NCBI GenBank assembly: GCA_022793875.1
Contig: JAAWDR010000037.1
Coordinates: 1 to 32,763 of the forward strand
Source: Clostridia bacterium
GTDB lineage: Bacteria; Bacillota; Clostridia; TANB77; CAG-508
Direction: 5' to 3'
DNA: 32,763 bases
The translations under genes and the position numbers were made by a program. Positions 7,380 through 15,440 of this stretch are shown here, piece by piece. The notes below the pieces were generated by a model that made no database searches, was not told where the DNA came from, and saw only the letters and a list, made by a program, of their open reading frames with translations. Numbering within the stretch: the stretch's first letter is position 1; every line of letters starts with the position of its first letter.

Positions 7380-8465
7380 CTATTTTTTTACTTCTTCTTT
7401 TATATTTTGATTTTCTTCTAAAAAGTCATTGTATTTTTTAGTTATTTCTATTTTTGATTTGCCTTGTTTTATATTTTCATCTTGTTTTACAATTAAGTCT
7501 ACTTCATATGTTTCTTTTAATTTAATAACATTTTCTTTTTTATGTCCAATTACATTGTTTACATCTATTGGATTTACTGTTACTTGTACTTCTTTTACTT
7601 GTACATTTAGTTTTTTTATTTTATTTAATATTGCATCATACCACATACTTGATTCTACTAATTGTCTAAATGCTGGATGAAATGGTCCTGCTACTACTTC
7701 ACTATTTTGTGTTCCTGGTTCACATATATCTTCTGTGTTTTGTAATCCTACTCTTATTACATCTATTTTTTTGTTTGTGAACATTGTTACTAGTTGTTTG
7801 CTTATTTCTACTGCTTGTACTACTGTTAGTGGTTCATATATTCCTTCATTATATTCTTTCTCTAGTTTTGTTCCTTTTATTACTAATACTGGATATATTC
7901 TTATTATTTTTGGTTTTAATTTTATTAATGCTTTTGCTGTGTTTATTTCATCAATTCTATTACTCTCTGGCAATCCTACCATCATTTGATGTCCTAATTC
8001 GAATCCATACCATCTTATTAGTTTTGATGCTTTTTGTACATCTTTAAATGTGTGTCCTCTGTTTGCTCTTCCTAATACATAGTCATTTGCAGATTGAACA
8101 CCTAGTTCAATTGTTTTTACTTTATATTTTTTTAATCTTTTTAGTGTTTCTTTATCTATATAGTCTGGTCTTGTTGAAATTCTTATACTGTTTACTTGTC
8201 CTTTTTCAATATATTCATATGCTATTTGTAATAGTTCTTCTTGTTTTTTTACTTCTATTCCTGTAAAGCTTCCTCCAAAAAATGCTATTTCTTTTTTTGC
8301 TTCTTTGTCTTTTATATTGTTAAGAAAATATTCAATTGTTTTTTTTGCGTCTTCTTTTGTGATATTTTTTCTTTGTCCACTTATGGATTTTTGATTGCAA
8401 AATATGCAATCATTTGGACATCCTAAGTGTGGTACAAATACTGGAATTATATATTCTTTTTTCAT
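7380..8465 (-). CDS. Elp3-like radical SAM protein
   Basis: The 361-residue protein has the radical SAM cluster motif in GCPNDCIFCNQ (CxxxxCxxC with Phe before the last Cys), then AFFGGSFTGI and GVQSANDYVLGRANRGH, in the order found in Elp3/COG1243-like enzymes. The acetyltransferase domain of true Elp3 is missing. The C-terminal 80 residues are unassigned. This subfamily often lies beside rnc in clostridia, as here, and its substrate is not established. An ATG at 8507 is possible, but GGGAAGAAAAT before the ATG at 8465 marks the better start. The start of RNase III translation lies upstream, separated by a 130-nt repeat region. Confidence 0.85.
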   Translation of the reverse strand: MKKEYIIPVFVPHLGCPNDCIFCNQKSISGQRKNITKEDAKKTIEYFLNNIKDKEAKKEIAFFGGSFTGIEVKKQEELLQIAYEYIEKGQVNSIRISTRPDYIDKETLKRLKKYKVKTIELGVQSANDYVLGRANRGHTFKDVQKASKLIRWYGFELGHQMMVGLPESNRIDEINTAKALIKLKPKIIRIYPVLVIKGTKLEKEYNEGIYEPLTVVQAVEISKQLVTMFTNKKIDVIRVGLQNTEDICEPGTQNSEVVAGPFHPAFRQLVESSMWYDAILNKIKKLNVQVKEVQVTVNPIDVNNVIGHKKENVIKLKETYEVDLIVKQDENIKQGKSKIEITKKYNDFLEENQNIKEEVKK

Positions 8466-8483
8466 ATTTTCTTCCCTTTCTCT

Positions 8484-8592
8484 CCGCTTCGCTTCGTTCA
8501 TCGTCATCCAAAATTTTTTTCAAAAATTTCGTCTGCCAAATCTTGCCTTCGTTCGCTCATCGTTATTCTAAAATTTAAATAATTTCGTCTGA
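8484..8592. repeat. Two degenerate tandem repeat units between rnc and the radical SAM gene
   Basis: Two units share CTTCGTTC, then CATCGT, a TCxAAAATTT block and AATTTCGTCTG (about 8492-8535 and 8547-8591). They fill almost all of the 130-nt gap. They are richer in CG dinucleotides than the surrounding DNA. Confidence 0.55.
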
Positions 8593-8595
8593 TTT

Positions 8596-9264
8596 TTAGT
8601 TTTCTAATGCTTTTTTGGCTGCTTGCATTTCAGCTTCTTTTTTACTTTTTCCTTTTCCTTGTGCTAGTACCTTTCCATTTAAACTTACTTCTGCTTCAAA
8701 TATTTTATCATGGTCAGGTCCTTTTTCACTTATTATATGATATTCTATTTTTACATCTCCATTTTTCTGTAGTTCTTCTTGTAATACTGTTTTGTAATCT
8801 TTTTGTCCTACATTTTTTGAAGCTATTTCTATTTCATTTTTTAAATTTTCTACTATAAATTTTTTTGCTGGTTCTAGCCCTCCATCTATATATATTGCTG
8901 CTATTACTGCTTCTACACTATCTGCTAATATTGCTGGTCTTTTATTTCCATGTGTCATTACTTCTGATTTTCCAAGATATAAGAAATCACTAAAATTATG
9001 CAATACTGCTACTTTATATAGACTTTGTTCACATACTACTGTTGCTCTAACTTTAGTCATTTCTCCTTCTTTTAAATTTGTATATTTATTGTACATGTAT
9101 TCACTTGATACAAATTCTAATATGCTGTCTCCTAAAAATTCTAATTTTTCATTGCTTTGTACATGATGTTCATATGCATATGATGTGTGTGTTAATGCAT
9201 TTTTTAGCAATTCTATGTTTCCGAATTTGTATCCTATGTTTTTTTCTAAGTTTTCTAAGTTCAC
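8596..9264 (-). CDS. rnc: Ribonuclease III
   Basis: The 222-residue RNase III cleaves double-stranded RNA in rRNA and mRNA processing. The signature LEFLGDSILEF (41-51) gives the acidic residues Glu42 and Asp46. The second catalytic pair is in ADSVEAVIAAIYID (about 113-126). The C-terminal dsRNA-binding domain runs from about residue 155, ending KGKSKKEAEMQAAKKALE. Length is normal. The start is GTG at 9264, preceded by GAGGTAAAAA. In many clostridia rnc is followed by the same Elp3-like gene and then smc; here YitT takes the place of smc. Confidence 0.95.
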   Translation of the reverse strand: MNLENLEKNIGYKFGNIELLKNALTHTSYAYEHHVQSNEKLEFLGDSILEFVSSEYMYNKYTNLKEGEMTKVRATVVCEQSLYKVAVLHNFSDFLYLGKSEVMTHGNKRPAILADSVEAVIAAIYIDGGLEPAKKFIVENLKNEIEIASKNVGQKDYKTVLQEELQKNGDVKIEYHIISEKGPDHDKIFEAEVSLNGKVLAQGKGKSKKEAEMQAAKKALEN

Positions 9265-9353
9265 TTTTTACCTCATTCCTTTTTTGTTTTTTCTGTATTT
9301 CTATTATATTATATACTTTTTTCCAGATTTTTCAAGTAAAAAGGAAAAAATAC

Positions 9354-9382
9354 TTGAATTTTTAGTTAATACTATATATAAT
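9354..9382 (+). promoter_or_regulatory. Sigma-A-type promoter
   Basis: TTGAAT (9354-9359), a 17-nt spacer and TATAAT (9377-9382) lie 67 nt before the gene at 9449. Confidence 0.55.
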
Positions 9383-9448
9383 AATATAAATTTAAAATAA
9401 TAATAATTTGAAAAGCAACTCGTAAACAAAATTGTTAAGGAGGTAAGT

Positions 9449-9811
9449 ATGGAAAAATTGAGAAAGTATTATGTAGTTGATTCAATCTTACAAGTAAAAC
9501 AGTTAATTTTAGGAGAATCTTTTGTAACTGATTTAGAGTGTCGTAAAATTTCAGAAGCTTTAGAAAAAAAGCTGAAAAAAAACGGATATTCTATTGAAAT
9601 AGCTACACAACTGGAAAGTTCTTGCCCTTTTGAAGTTATTTCCCATGGAATTATTGTTGAAAAACATTCACCTGAATATCCTTTCTATCCATTAAAAAGT
9701 TACATTTACGATGAAAAGGTTAGAAAACTTATTTATGATGAAAAATTTATTATTTCCTGCCTTTATAATATGCAATTAAAAAAGATAAAAGATCTTGAGT
9801 CTAAACTTTAA
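9449..9811 (+). CDS. Hypothetical protein, 120 aa
   Basis: I do not recognise this protein. It is 120 residues, soluble and mixed in charge, with Lys-rich stretches (about 47-53 and 111-119) and no signal peptide or membrane segment. Cysteines occur at about 31, 60 and 103. It starts at ATG after AAGGAGGTAAGT, an excellent ribosome binding site, has its own promoter and a strong terminator, so it is very likely a real monocistronic gene. Its codon use is like that of its AT-rich neighbours; the single CGG trinucleotide in it is out of frame (AAC GGA). Confidence 0.75.
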   Translation: MEKLRKYYVVDSILQVKQLILGESFVTDLECRKISEALEKKLKKNGYSIEIATQLESSCPFEVISHGIIVEKHSPEYPFYPLKSYIYDEKVRKLIYDEKFIISCLYNMQLKKIKDLESKL

Positions 9812-9845
9812 TTTTAACAATAAATTAATAACAATAATCTTTAGA

Positions 9846-9872
9846 AGAAGTCAGTTTTCTGGCTTCTTTTTT
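9846..9872 (+). terminator. Rho-independent terminator
   Basis: AGAAGTCAG (9846-9854) pairs with CTGGCTTCT (9859-9867) with one G-T pair, followed by T-rich sequence. It closes the gene at 9449-9811. Confidence 0.85.
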
Positions 9873-9935
9873 GTTTTCTTTCCTCGTATAACTTATTTAA
9901 TTTTTATAATAGGAAAATTTCTTTCCTATTATATT

Positions 9936-9964
9936 AAAAAAGTTTAAGTCTTTCAACCTAAACT
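9936..9964 (-). terminator. Terminator immediately after veg
   Basis: AGTTTAAG (9941-9948) and CCTAAACT (9957-9964) pair with one mismatch. The minus strand continues into TTTTTT (9941-9936). A second perfect 11-bp hairpin lies beyond it (9906-9916 / 9922-9932). Confidence 0.65.
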
Positions 9965-10268
9965 TTATACTAATACATCTAGTTTTTTCTTTCTAATTTC
10001 AGCCTGTGGTGGAATTAATGGGCTATATGCCTCTCCATCAAAGACATCTACTTCAACTGTTCTTGTTAAAACATCTGTATAACTATATGTTACATTTCTA
10101 TCATTTTCTTCATATTTTACTACAAAAATATTTGGATATGCTTTTTCTATTGTTGCTTCTTTTTCAAAAGTTTTACTTCTTCCGAAGTGAACCTTTTACT
10201 ATTATCTTTTGACCCACTTTCTCTAAGATGTCAGTTTTTAGATTTGATATATCTGTTTTACAAATCAT
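9965..10268 (-). CDS. veg: Veg protein, interrupted by a +1 frameshift at CGG
   Basis: Veg is a small conserved Firmicutes protein (86 aa in Bacillus subtilis) linked to sporulation and biofilm control. The first frame reads MICKTDISNLKTDILEKVG and on to VKGSLRKK, then stops at 10173. Skipping one C at the in-frame CGG (10184-10182, codon 29) gives GSL-GRSKTFEKEATIEKAY and continues to the stop at 9965, 100 residues in total. It restores the family pattern GR-KT then E...YP-VFVV and SYSY-DVLT-TVE. The ATG has AGGTGAT just upstream and a perfect consensus promoter. Position after yabG is as in B. subtilis. The remaining 70 codons are undamaged, so a decayed gene is unlikely; recoding or a sequence error remain. 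Confidence 0.85.
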
Positions 10269-10297
10269 GCTATCACCTACTCCCTTAAGATGGCTTG

Positions 10298-10326
10298 ATT
10301 ATAGCATTTTCTGCATATTTTGTCAA
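10298..10326 (-). promoter_or_regulatory. Perfect-consensus sigma-A promoter of veg
   Basis: On the minus strand TTGACA (10326-10321), a 17-nt spacer and TATAAT (10303-10298) lie 29 nt before the veg ATG. The B. subtilis veg promoter is likewise among the strongest known, so this fits the gene. Confidence 0.85.
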
Positions 10327-10471
10327 AAAATATTTGTTTGTAGATATTGTCTTTTTTTCTCTATTTATAGCTTTTTTTGAGATTATTTTTTGTATTTATT
10401 ACTTTTGTATTACAGTTATATTACAAAAATGTTACATTGTATAATTTAGCAATTTATAATTAGTATTTTTG

Positions 10472-11308
10472 TTATAATATAGTCATTTTTCCATTTGCAC
10501 CTATTCCATCTACTCCTCTTTTACCTTCTCTTAGTTCTTTTGTTATATCATCTATTGTTATATATCTATATTTTTCAGTAGTTGCAACTTTTTCTGCAAC
10601 TATTAAAGGATCCAAAAAATCTATTAAAATTCTTGCTGGCGATGATGCAAAGTTTGCTCCTGCGAGTATTAATGCTTCAAAATAGCTTTGACATGCACCT
10701 GCAAAAATTACTGTCTTTTTATTATTTTCTAAATCATATCTTCTTGCTTCTTTTACTGTATTTATGAAATGTCTAGAATTCCTATAATTATATATATCAT
10801 TATAATTTGTTCCTTTTTTTATCATTCCATCATGTCCAGTAATTATTAAAATATCAGGATTATATATTTTAAGTAATTGATATACTACTTTTGGTTGCCT
10901 ATATTCAGGAATATTCTTTACTATAGCATTTAATCCTAATTTTTTATAATAATTATATGATTTTTGCGAATATCTTTTGTCTCCATCTAAATGTAGTATT
11001 TTACCTGTAACAATTTTATTACTTATTCTTTTTTCTTGACTTTCTATTATTCCAATTTCATAATCTTGTTTTTTGTTTTCTATTCTTTCTTTAATTTTTT
11101 CTTCTTGTCTTTTTAAATAATAGTTTCTATTCTTTTTGTCTAGTATCTCTAAATCTTCTATTTTACTGTCTGCCTCTATTCTTTCTAATAGTCCTGTAAG
11201 TATTGCAATTTCTCCACTCGAAGTTTTTATTATTCTTTTAACATAAAATATAATATCTTTCTCATGTGATTTTCTTGCTACTATATCTCCCTTTTTTACT
11301 TTTTTCAT
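10472..11308 (-). CDS. yabG: Sporulation-specific protease YabG
   Basis: YabG is a sporulation protease that processes spore coat proteins. The 278-residue product starts with an SH3-like KKGDIVARKSHEKDIIFYVKR region. It contains KILHLDGDKRYSQKSYNYYK, then DILIITGHDG (about 151-160) and AGACQSYFEA (about 200-209), which hold the family's conserved His and Cys in their usual order. It ends DGIGANGKMTI, as in the family. Length is normal (about 280-290). The ATG at 11308 follows GAGGTGAG; a GTG at 11317 falls inside that site and is unlikely. yabG followed by veg is a conserved Firmicutes arrangement and marks the organism as a spore former. Confidence 0.92.
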   Translation of the reverse strand: MKKVKKGDIVARKSHEKDIIFYVKRIIKTSSGEIAILTGLLERIEADSKIEDLEILDKKNRNYYLKRQEEKIKERIENKKQDYEIGIIESQEKRISNKIVTGKILHLDGDKRYSQKSYNYYKKLGLNAIVKNIPEYRQPKVVYQLLKIYNPDILIITGHDGMIKKGTNYNDIYNYRNSRHFINTVKEARRYDLENNKKTVIFAGACQSYFEALILAGANFASSPARILIDFLDPLIVAEKVATTEKYRYITIDDITKELREGKRGVDGIGANGKMTIL

Positions 11309-11404
11309 ATAACTCACCTCATATTCTTAGGCTATTATATTTTATGTCAATTTTTGTTTTTTGGTGAAAATCAATTTTGAAATTTTTTTACTTTATCCTT
11401 ATTG

Positions 11405-11446
11405 TTAAAAAAATATCATAATAGATTGGTTTCTATTATGATATTT
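11405..11446 (-). terminator. Terminator overlapping the end of spoIIID
   Basis: A perfect 14-bp stem (11411-11424 / 11433-11446) is followed on the minus strand by a run of T (TATTTTTTTAAC). The upstream arm contains the last codons and stop of spoIIID. Confidence 0.85.
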
Positions 11447-11732
11447 CTTTTAAGTGGCTATATTTTATTTTTGTAGCCATTCCTCCTCTTATATGTCTTT
11501 CTGCCTTATTTTCATCTAATATTAGTCTTACTTCTTTTGCTAATATTGGATTTATTTTTTGTAGTCTTTCGGATACGTCTTTGTGTACTGTGCTTTTACT
11601 TATTCCAAATTTTCTTGCTGCTCCTCTTACTGTATCTTTTGAATCTATTATATAGTGTGCCAAGTTAATCGCACGTTCATCTATTGTTGTTTTACCTGTT
11701 GCAGGTAAATTGTGTGAAACCTTACTCTTCAT
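11436..11732 (-). CDS. spoIIID: Sporulation transcription regulator SpoIIID
   Basis: SpoIIID is a DNA-binding regulator of the mother cell during sporulation. The 98-residue product matches the family from IDERAINLAHYIIDSK onward. The helix-turn-helix is in TVRGAARKFGISKSTVHKD (about 37-55), followed by ERLQKINPILAKEV and the C-terminal KAERHIRGGMATKIKY. It is slightly longer than the usual 83-93 residues because of about 16 extra residues before the conserved part. The ATG at 11732 follows GGGGG at 8 nt; ATG codons further upstream lack a site. It appears monocistronic. Confidence 0.92.
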   Translation of the reverse strand: MKSKVSHNLPATGKTTIDERAINLAHYIIDSKDTVRGAARKFGISKSTVHKDVSERLQKINPILAKEVRLILDENKAERHIRGGMATKIKYSHLKEIS

Positions 11733-12110
11733 ATAGCAAACCCCCATACGAATTCTTTTGTTTAATTGTATTCGCATATGGATTGTATTAGAACTTTTCA
11801 ACCTAATTAGTTGTAGCAATATCATGAACTGAGTCCTCTATGTAATAACTGTAACCTCTTTTTTTAATTTTATTTGGATATAATTTCATAAATACTTGCT
11901 AGTTCATATAGTTTCTCAGAATCTGATTTTTCTAAAAAAATATAAATTTCTTAAATATGTTAGTATATCATAATATTCTGTAAAATTTTTTATTCAAAAA
12001 TCATTCTTAATTAAGTTTTACTTCTTTCTATAATTAATTTTTTGTGTACTTCTATTGAAAACAACTACTATTAATTATATAATATTAGAAAATATAATTT
12101 AGGAGCTTTT
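11733..12110. other. Divergent intergenic region between spoIIID and the FAD gene
   Basis: This gap of 378 bases holds the spoIIID leader (minus strand) and the promoter of the FAD dehydrogenase (plus strand, 12055-12083). I see no RNA gene, repeat or coding sequence in the rest, which is plain AT-rich DNA. Confidence 0.5.
12055..12083 (+). promoter_or_regulatory. Sigma-A-type promoter of the FAD dehydrogenase
   Basis: TTGAAA (12055-12060), 17-nt spacer and TATAAT (12078-12083), 28 nt before the start codon. Confidence 0.65.
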
Positions 12111-13735
12111 ATGATAAGAATTAGTAATATAAAAATATATAAAAACATATCTGATGAAGATATTTTAAGTGAAGTAATAAAAAAATATAAAATATCAAAA
12201 GAAAATATTAAAGAATGGCATATATCTAAAAAATCTATAGATGCAAGAAAAAAAGATGATGTTCACTTTTCTTATTCAATAGATATGAATTTAGAAAATG
12301 AAAACAAACTTTTAAAAAACAAAAATGTATCTAAAATAGAAAAAATTAGGTTTCCTGAAATTGTAACAAAATTAGATAAGTCAATTAGACCTATAATTAT
12401 TGGGAGTGGTCCAAGTGGCTTATTTGCTGCTTTAACATTTATTCAAAATGGATATAAACCAATAGTTGTTGAGCAAGGTGATACTGTTGATAGAAGAAAA
12501 CAAGCTGTTGATAATTTTGTTAATAGTGGTATTTTGAATATAAATTCTAATGTTCAATTTGGTGAGGGTGGTGCTGGTACTTTCTCTGATGGAAAACTTA
12601 CAACTAGTATTAATTCTCCCTATTGTCACAAAGTTTTGGAAGAATTCGTTAAATTTGGTGCTCCAGATCAAATATTATATTTAACTAAACCTCACATTGG
12701 AACTGATAATCTAATAAATATAGTTAGAAATATGAGAGAATTTATTATTTCTAATGGTGGTGAATTTTTATTTAACACCAAATTTACAAATTTCAAGACT
12801 AAAAATAATTCGGTTTCAAGTGTTCAACTTTTACATTTAGACACAAATTTAGCTGAGGAAATAGAATGTAATATACTAATTCTTGCGATTGGCCATAGTT
12901 CTAGAGATACTTTTAAAAAAATTTATGAAAAAGGTCTTTTATTAGAACCAAAAAACTTTTCTGTTGGTGTTAGAATTGAACATTTACAAAGTGAAATAGA
13001 TAAAGCTCAGTATGGTACTATTACTAAATTAAAATTACCTGCTGCTGATTATAAATTAGCTTTTCATGATAGTGATGGTCGTTCATGTTATACTTTCTGC
13101 ATGTGTCCTGGTGGAACTGTTATGCCATCATCTAGTGAAAAAAATACTATTGTTACAAATGGTATGAGCTATTTTGCAAGAGATGGTAAAAATGCTAATT
13201 CTGCTGTTTTAGTTAATGTTACTCCTTCTGATTTTAAAACAAATAATCCTTTGGCTGGTATTGATTTTCAGAAGAATTTAGAAGAAAAGGCTTTTGTTTT
13301 AGGTGGTTCAAATTATTTTGCTCCAGTTCAAAGATTTGATGATTTTGATAAAAATGTTAAATCTGAATTTATTGGAAGTATTGAGCCTTCTTATAAACCT
13401 GGTGTTACTTTAGCTAATTTAAATGATATTATGCCTGAGTTTGTTTCTAAAACTTTAAGGAATGGTATAAAGTTTTTTGATACTAAATTACACGGTTTTG
13501 CTAATCCTGATAGTATTTTAACTGGTATGGAAACTCGTAGTTCTTCTCCTGTTAAAATTTTAAGAGATGAAAATTTTGTTTCTAATGTTAATGGCATTTT
13601 TCCTTGTGGTGAAGGTGCTGGCTATGCTGGTCGGAATTATGACAGCTAGCGTTGATGGGATTAAATGTGCAATTTCTGCAATCACTGCAACGAAGGATGA
13701 CAATGAACTTGGGCGGCTTGATATCAAATTGCTGA
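12111..13735 (+). CDS. COG2509-type FAD-dependent dehydrogenase, +1 frameshift at CGG
   Basis: This is a flavoprotein of the COG2509 (uncharacterised FAD-dependent dehydrogenase) family, about 530 residues. A basic N-terminal domain (1-90) is followed by the dinucleotide-binding motif IIGSGPSGLFAALTF (about 95-110), VQFGEGGAGTFSDGKLTT (about 148-165), and CMCPGGTVMPSS. The first frame reaches EGAGYAGRNYDS and stops at 13649. Skipping the C of CGG at 13632-13634 restores GYAGGIMTASVDGIKCAISAI, the invariant FAD-binding C terminus. A second in-frame CGG (13714-13716) follows 27 codons later; if it also shifts, translation ends at 13735 (about 540 aa, normal for the family), which is the end given here. 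Without it the frame runs to 14202. The start follows AGGAGC. Confidence 0.8.
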
Positions 13736-14202
13736 ATAAAGAAACTCATATTGGTATATTTTTCAAATATACTTATGTTGAGGACAGCAATCCTGATGAT
13801 GTAATTGCTAAAATCAAACTTACAGGAAGAGATTCTTCGGAAATTGAAGCTGTATTGACTTCTATTCGTTCTAGCATTCAGGATGTTTTGTTTAAAAGTA
13901 CTGATAATAGTTTTTCTGAAAAATTAGCAATGTCTGCTATTGTTGGTATGTGTATACAGCCTGAAGCTAAAGTGATTTTAATTCCATCTTCTTCTGGTAT
14001 TGAAGTTACTAATAGTATTATAAGTAACTTTGTAAACAATGAGTGGATTGGGATTGAAGTTAAAATTCCTTCTGATGTTAAGGAAAATTTTCTCAACCTT
14101 ACTGGTGCAAAGGAAAAAGTGCAGCAGGATTATAGTCAAATGTTTCGTGCTGCTATGAAAAATGCGATGAATAATGAAGAATCTTCGCATACAGAGCAGT
14201 AA
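13717..14202 (+). CDS. Unknown open frame after the FAD dehydrogenase (C-terminal extension or separate gene)
   Basis: About 160 codons stay open after the second CGG, from LDIKLLNKETHIGIFFKYTY to NEESSHTEQ. I do not recognise the product. It is soluble and acidic with no membrane segment. The segment 13640-14200 has more GAC, AGC, CTG and TCG codons than the FAD gene, which hints at transferred DNA. No ATG or ribosome binding site is found near its beginning. It may therefore be a fusion tail of the FAD protein (giving about 696 aa after one shift), or the remains of another gene. It ends just before a GC-rich terminator. Confidence 0.4.
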   Translation, partial: LDIKLLNKETHIGIFFKYTYVEDSNPDDVIAKIKLTGRDSSEIEAVLTSIRSSIQDVLFKSTDNSFSEKLAMSAIVGMCIQPEAKVILIPSSSGIEVTNSIISNFVNNEWIGIEVKIPSDVKENFLNLTGAKEKVQQDYSQMFRAAMKNAMNNEESSHTEQ

Positions 14203-14211
14203 TATTTTTAA

Positions 14212-14247
14212 AGCAGGTTGTCACTTAAGGTGACGACCTGCTTTTAT
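14212..14247. terminator. Bidirectional terminator between convergent genes
   Basis: AGCAGGTTGTCAC (14212-14224) pairs with GTGACGACCTGCT (14230-14242) with one G-T pair. T-rich sequence follows on both strands. It separates the FAD region from cysteine desulfurase. Confidence 0.85.
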
Positions 14248-14255
14248 ATTAAATT

Positions 14256-15391
14256 TTAATTTTTATTTATTATCTTTATTAATATCTTGACTAAATAATC
14301 TACATCATCTTTAGTATTAAAATCTCCAAAAGTAAAACGTATTGCACTTTTAGACAATTGAGCTGGCAAACCGTATTGCAGTTAAAACATGTGATGGATT
14401 ATTATCTCCTGAAGAGCATGCAGAGCCACCTGATGCACAAATTCCATAACTATCTAATTCAAACAATAATTCATTTGAATCAATTCCTTCAAAACTTACA
14501 TTTAAGTTTCCTGGCAATCTTTTTTTCATTGTTCCATTAATGTGAATATTAGGTATATTTTTCTTTAATTCTTCTAAACAATAATCTCTTAGTCCTTTTA
14601 GCTTATTTTGATATTGTTTTAAATTTTTTTCTGCTATTTCTGCTGCTTTCCCGAATAGCCACTATTTCAGCAACATTTTCTGTTCCTGCTCTTTTATTTT
14701 TCTCTTGATGTCCTCCATCCATAAATCTTTCAAATTCTATACCTTTTCTTACATATAGTGCTCCAACTCCTTTTGGTGCATAAATTTTATGCCCTGATAA
14801 TGATAACATATCTATATTCATTTTTTGAACATCTATTTCAATATTACCTACTGCCTGAACTGCATCTGTATGAAATATTGTATTATTTTTATGTGCTATT
14901 GAAGCTATTTCTTCTACTGGCTGAATTGTTCCTATCTCATTATTTGCAAACATTATACTTATTAATATTGTATCTTTTCTAATTGAATTTTTTAATTTTT
15001 CTAAATTAATAAGTCCATTTTTATCTACATCTAAATATGTCACTTCAAATCCATGTTTTTCTAAGTTCTGGCAACTATGAAGTATTGCAGGGTGTTCTAT
15101 TTTTGATGTTATAATATGCTTCCCTTTTTGTTTATTTAGATATGCTATTCCTTTTAATGCTGTATTGTCACTTTCAGAGCCACAACTTGTAAAATATATT
15201 TCTTCTGGCTTACAATTAATTAAAGATGCTACTTTTCCTCTAGCTTCTTCTATAGCTCTTTTTGCAGCTCTTCCAATACTATATATAGATGATGGATTAC
15301 CATATTGTACACTTAAATATGGAAACATTTCATTAATAACTTCTTCTTTTATTCTAGTTGTAGCACTATTATCAAAATATCTAATCTCCAT
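14256..15391 (-). CDS. Cysteine desulfurase (NifS/IscS type) with two +1 frameshifts at CGG
   Basis: This PLP enzyme takes sulfur from cysteine for Fe-S clusters or thiolation. The first frame covers YFDNSATT (5-12), HTDAVQAVGN and the PLP lysine in SLSGHKIYAPKG, to ENVAEIVAI. There CGG (14653-14651, codon 247) occurs; skipping C gives GKAAEIAEKNL. The next 92 codons include the catalytic Cys loop GSACSSGDNNPSHVLTAI. A second CGG (14373-14371) follows at once; skipping C gives GLPAQLSKSAIRFTFGDFN and a stop at 14256. With both shifts the protein is 377 aa, normal for the family. Both restored glycines are conserved. The catalytic Cys lies beyond the first site, so a product without a shift would be inactive. 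Start ATG follows AGAGAGG. Confidence 0.88.
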
Positions 15392-15440
15392 AGCTTACCT
15401 CTCTTTCATTTGATTATAGTATTATATTCATTTGATACTA

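Noticed and set aside
8466..8507. Upstream in-frame ATG for the radical SAM gene, including an in-frame CGG
   Set aside because: It has no ribosome binding site and lies in the repeat region; the ATG at 8465 has GGGAAG. This CGG is therefore not counted as translated.
8466..8595. CRISPR-like repeats
   Set aside because: Only two degenerate units without regular spacers, and no cas genes in the window.
9906..9932. Perfect 11-bp hairpin as a separate small RNA
   Set aside because: It lies between two convergent gene ends and is more simply part of the terminator region; no promoter was seen for it.
10006..10212. Plus-strand open frame opposite veg
   Set aside because: It is the complement of veg, has no ribosome binding site and a low-complexity Leu-rich translation.
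12111..13735. CGG reassigned to another amino acid (for example Trp or Gln, as reported in some bacteria) instead of a frameshift
   Set aside because: Reassignment does not restore the frame at any of the five sites, and in the genes that keep frame Arg fits well.
14096..14190. Minus-strand open frames opposite the FAD tail
   Set aside because: They have no ribosome binding site and unlikely composition.
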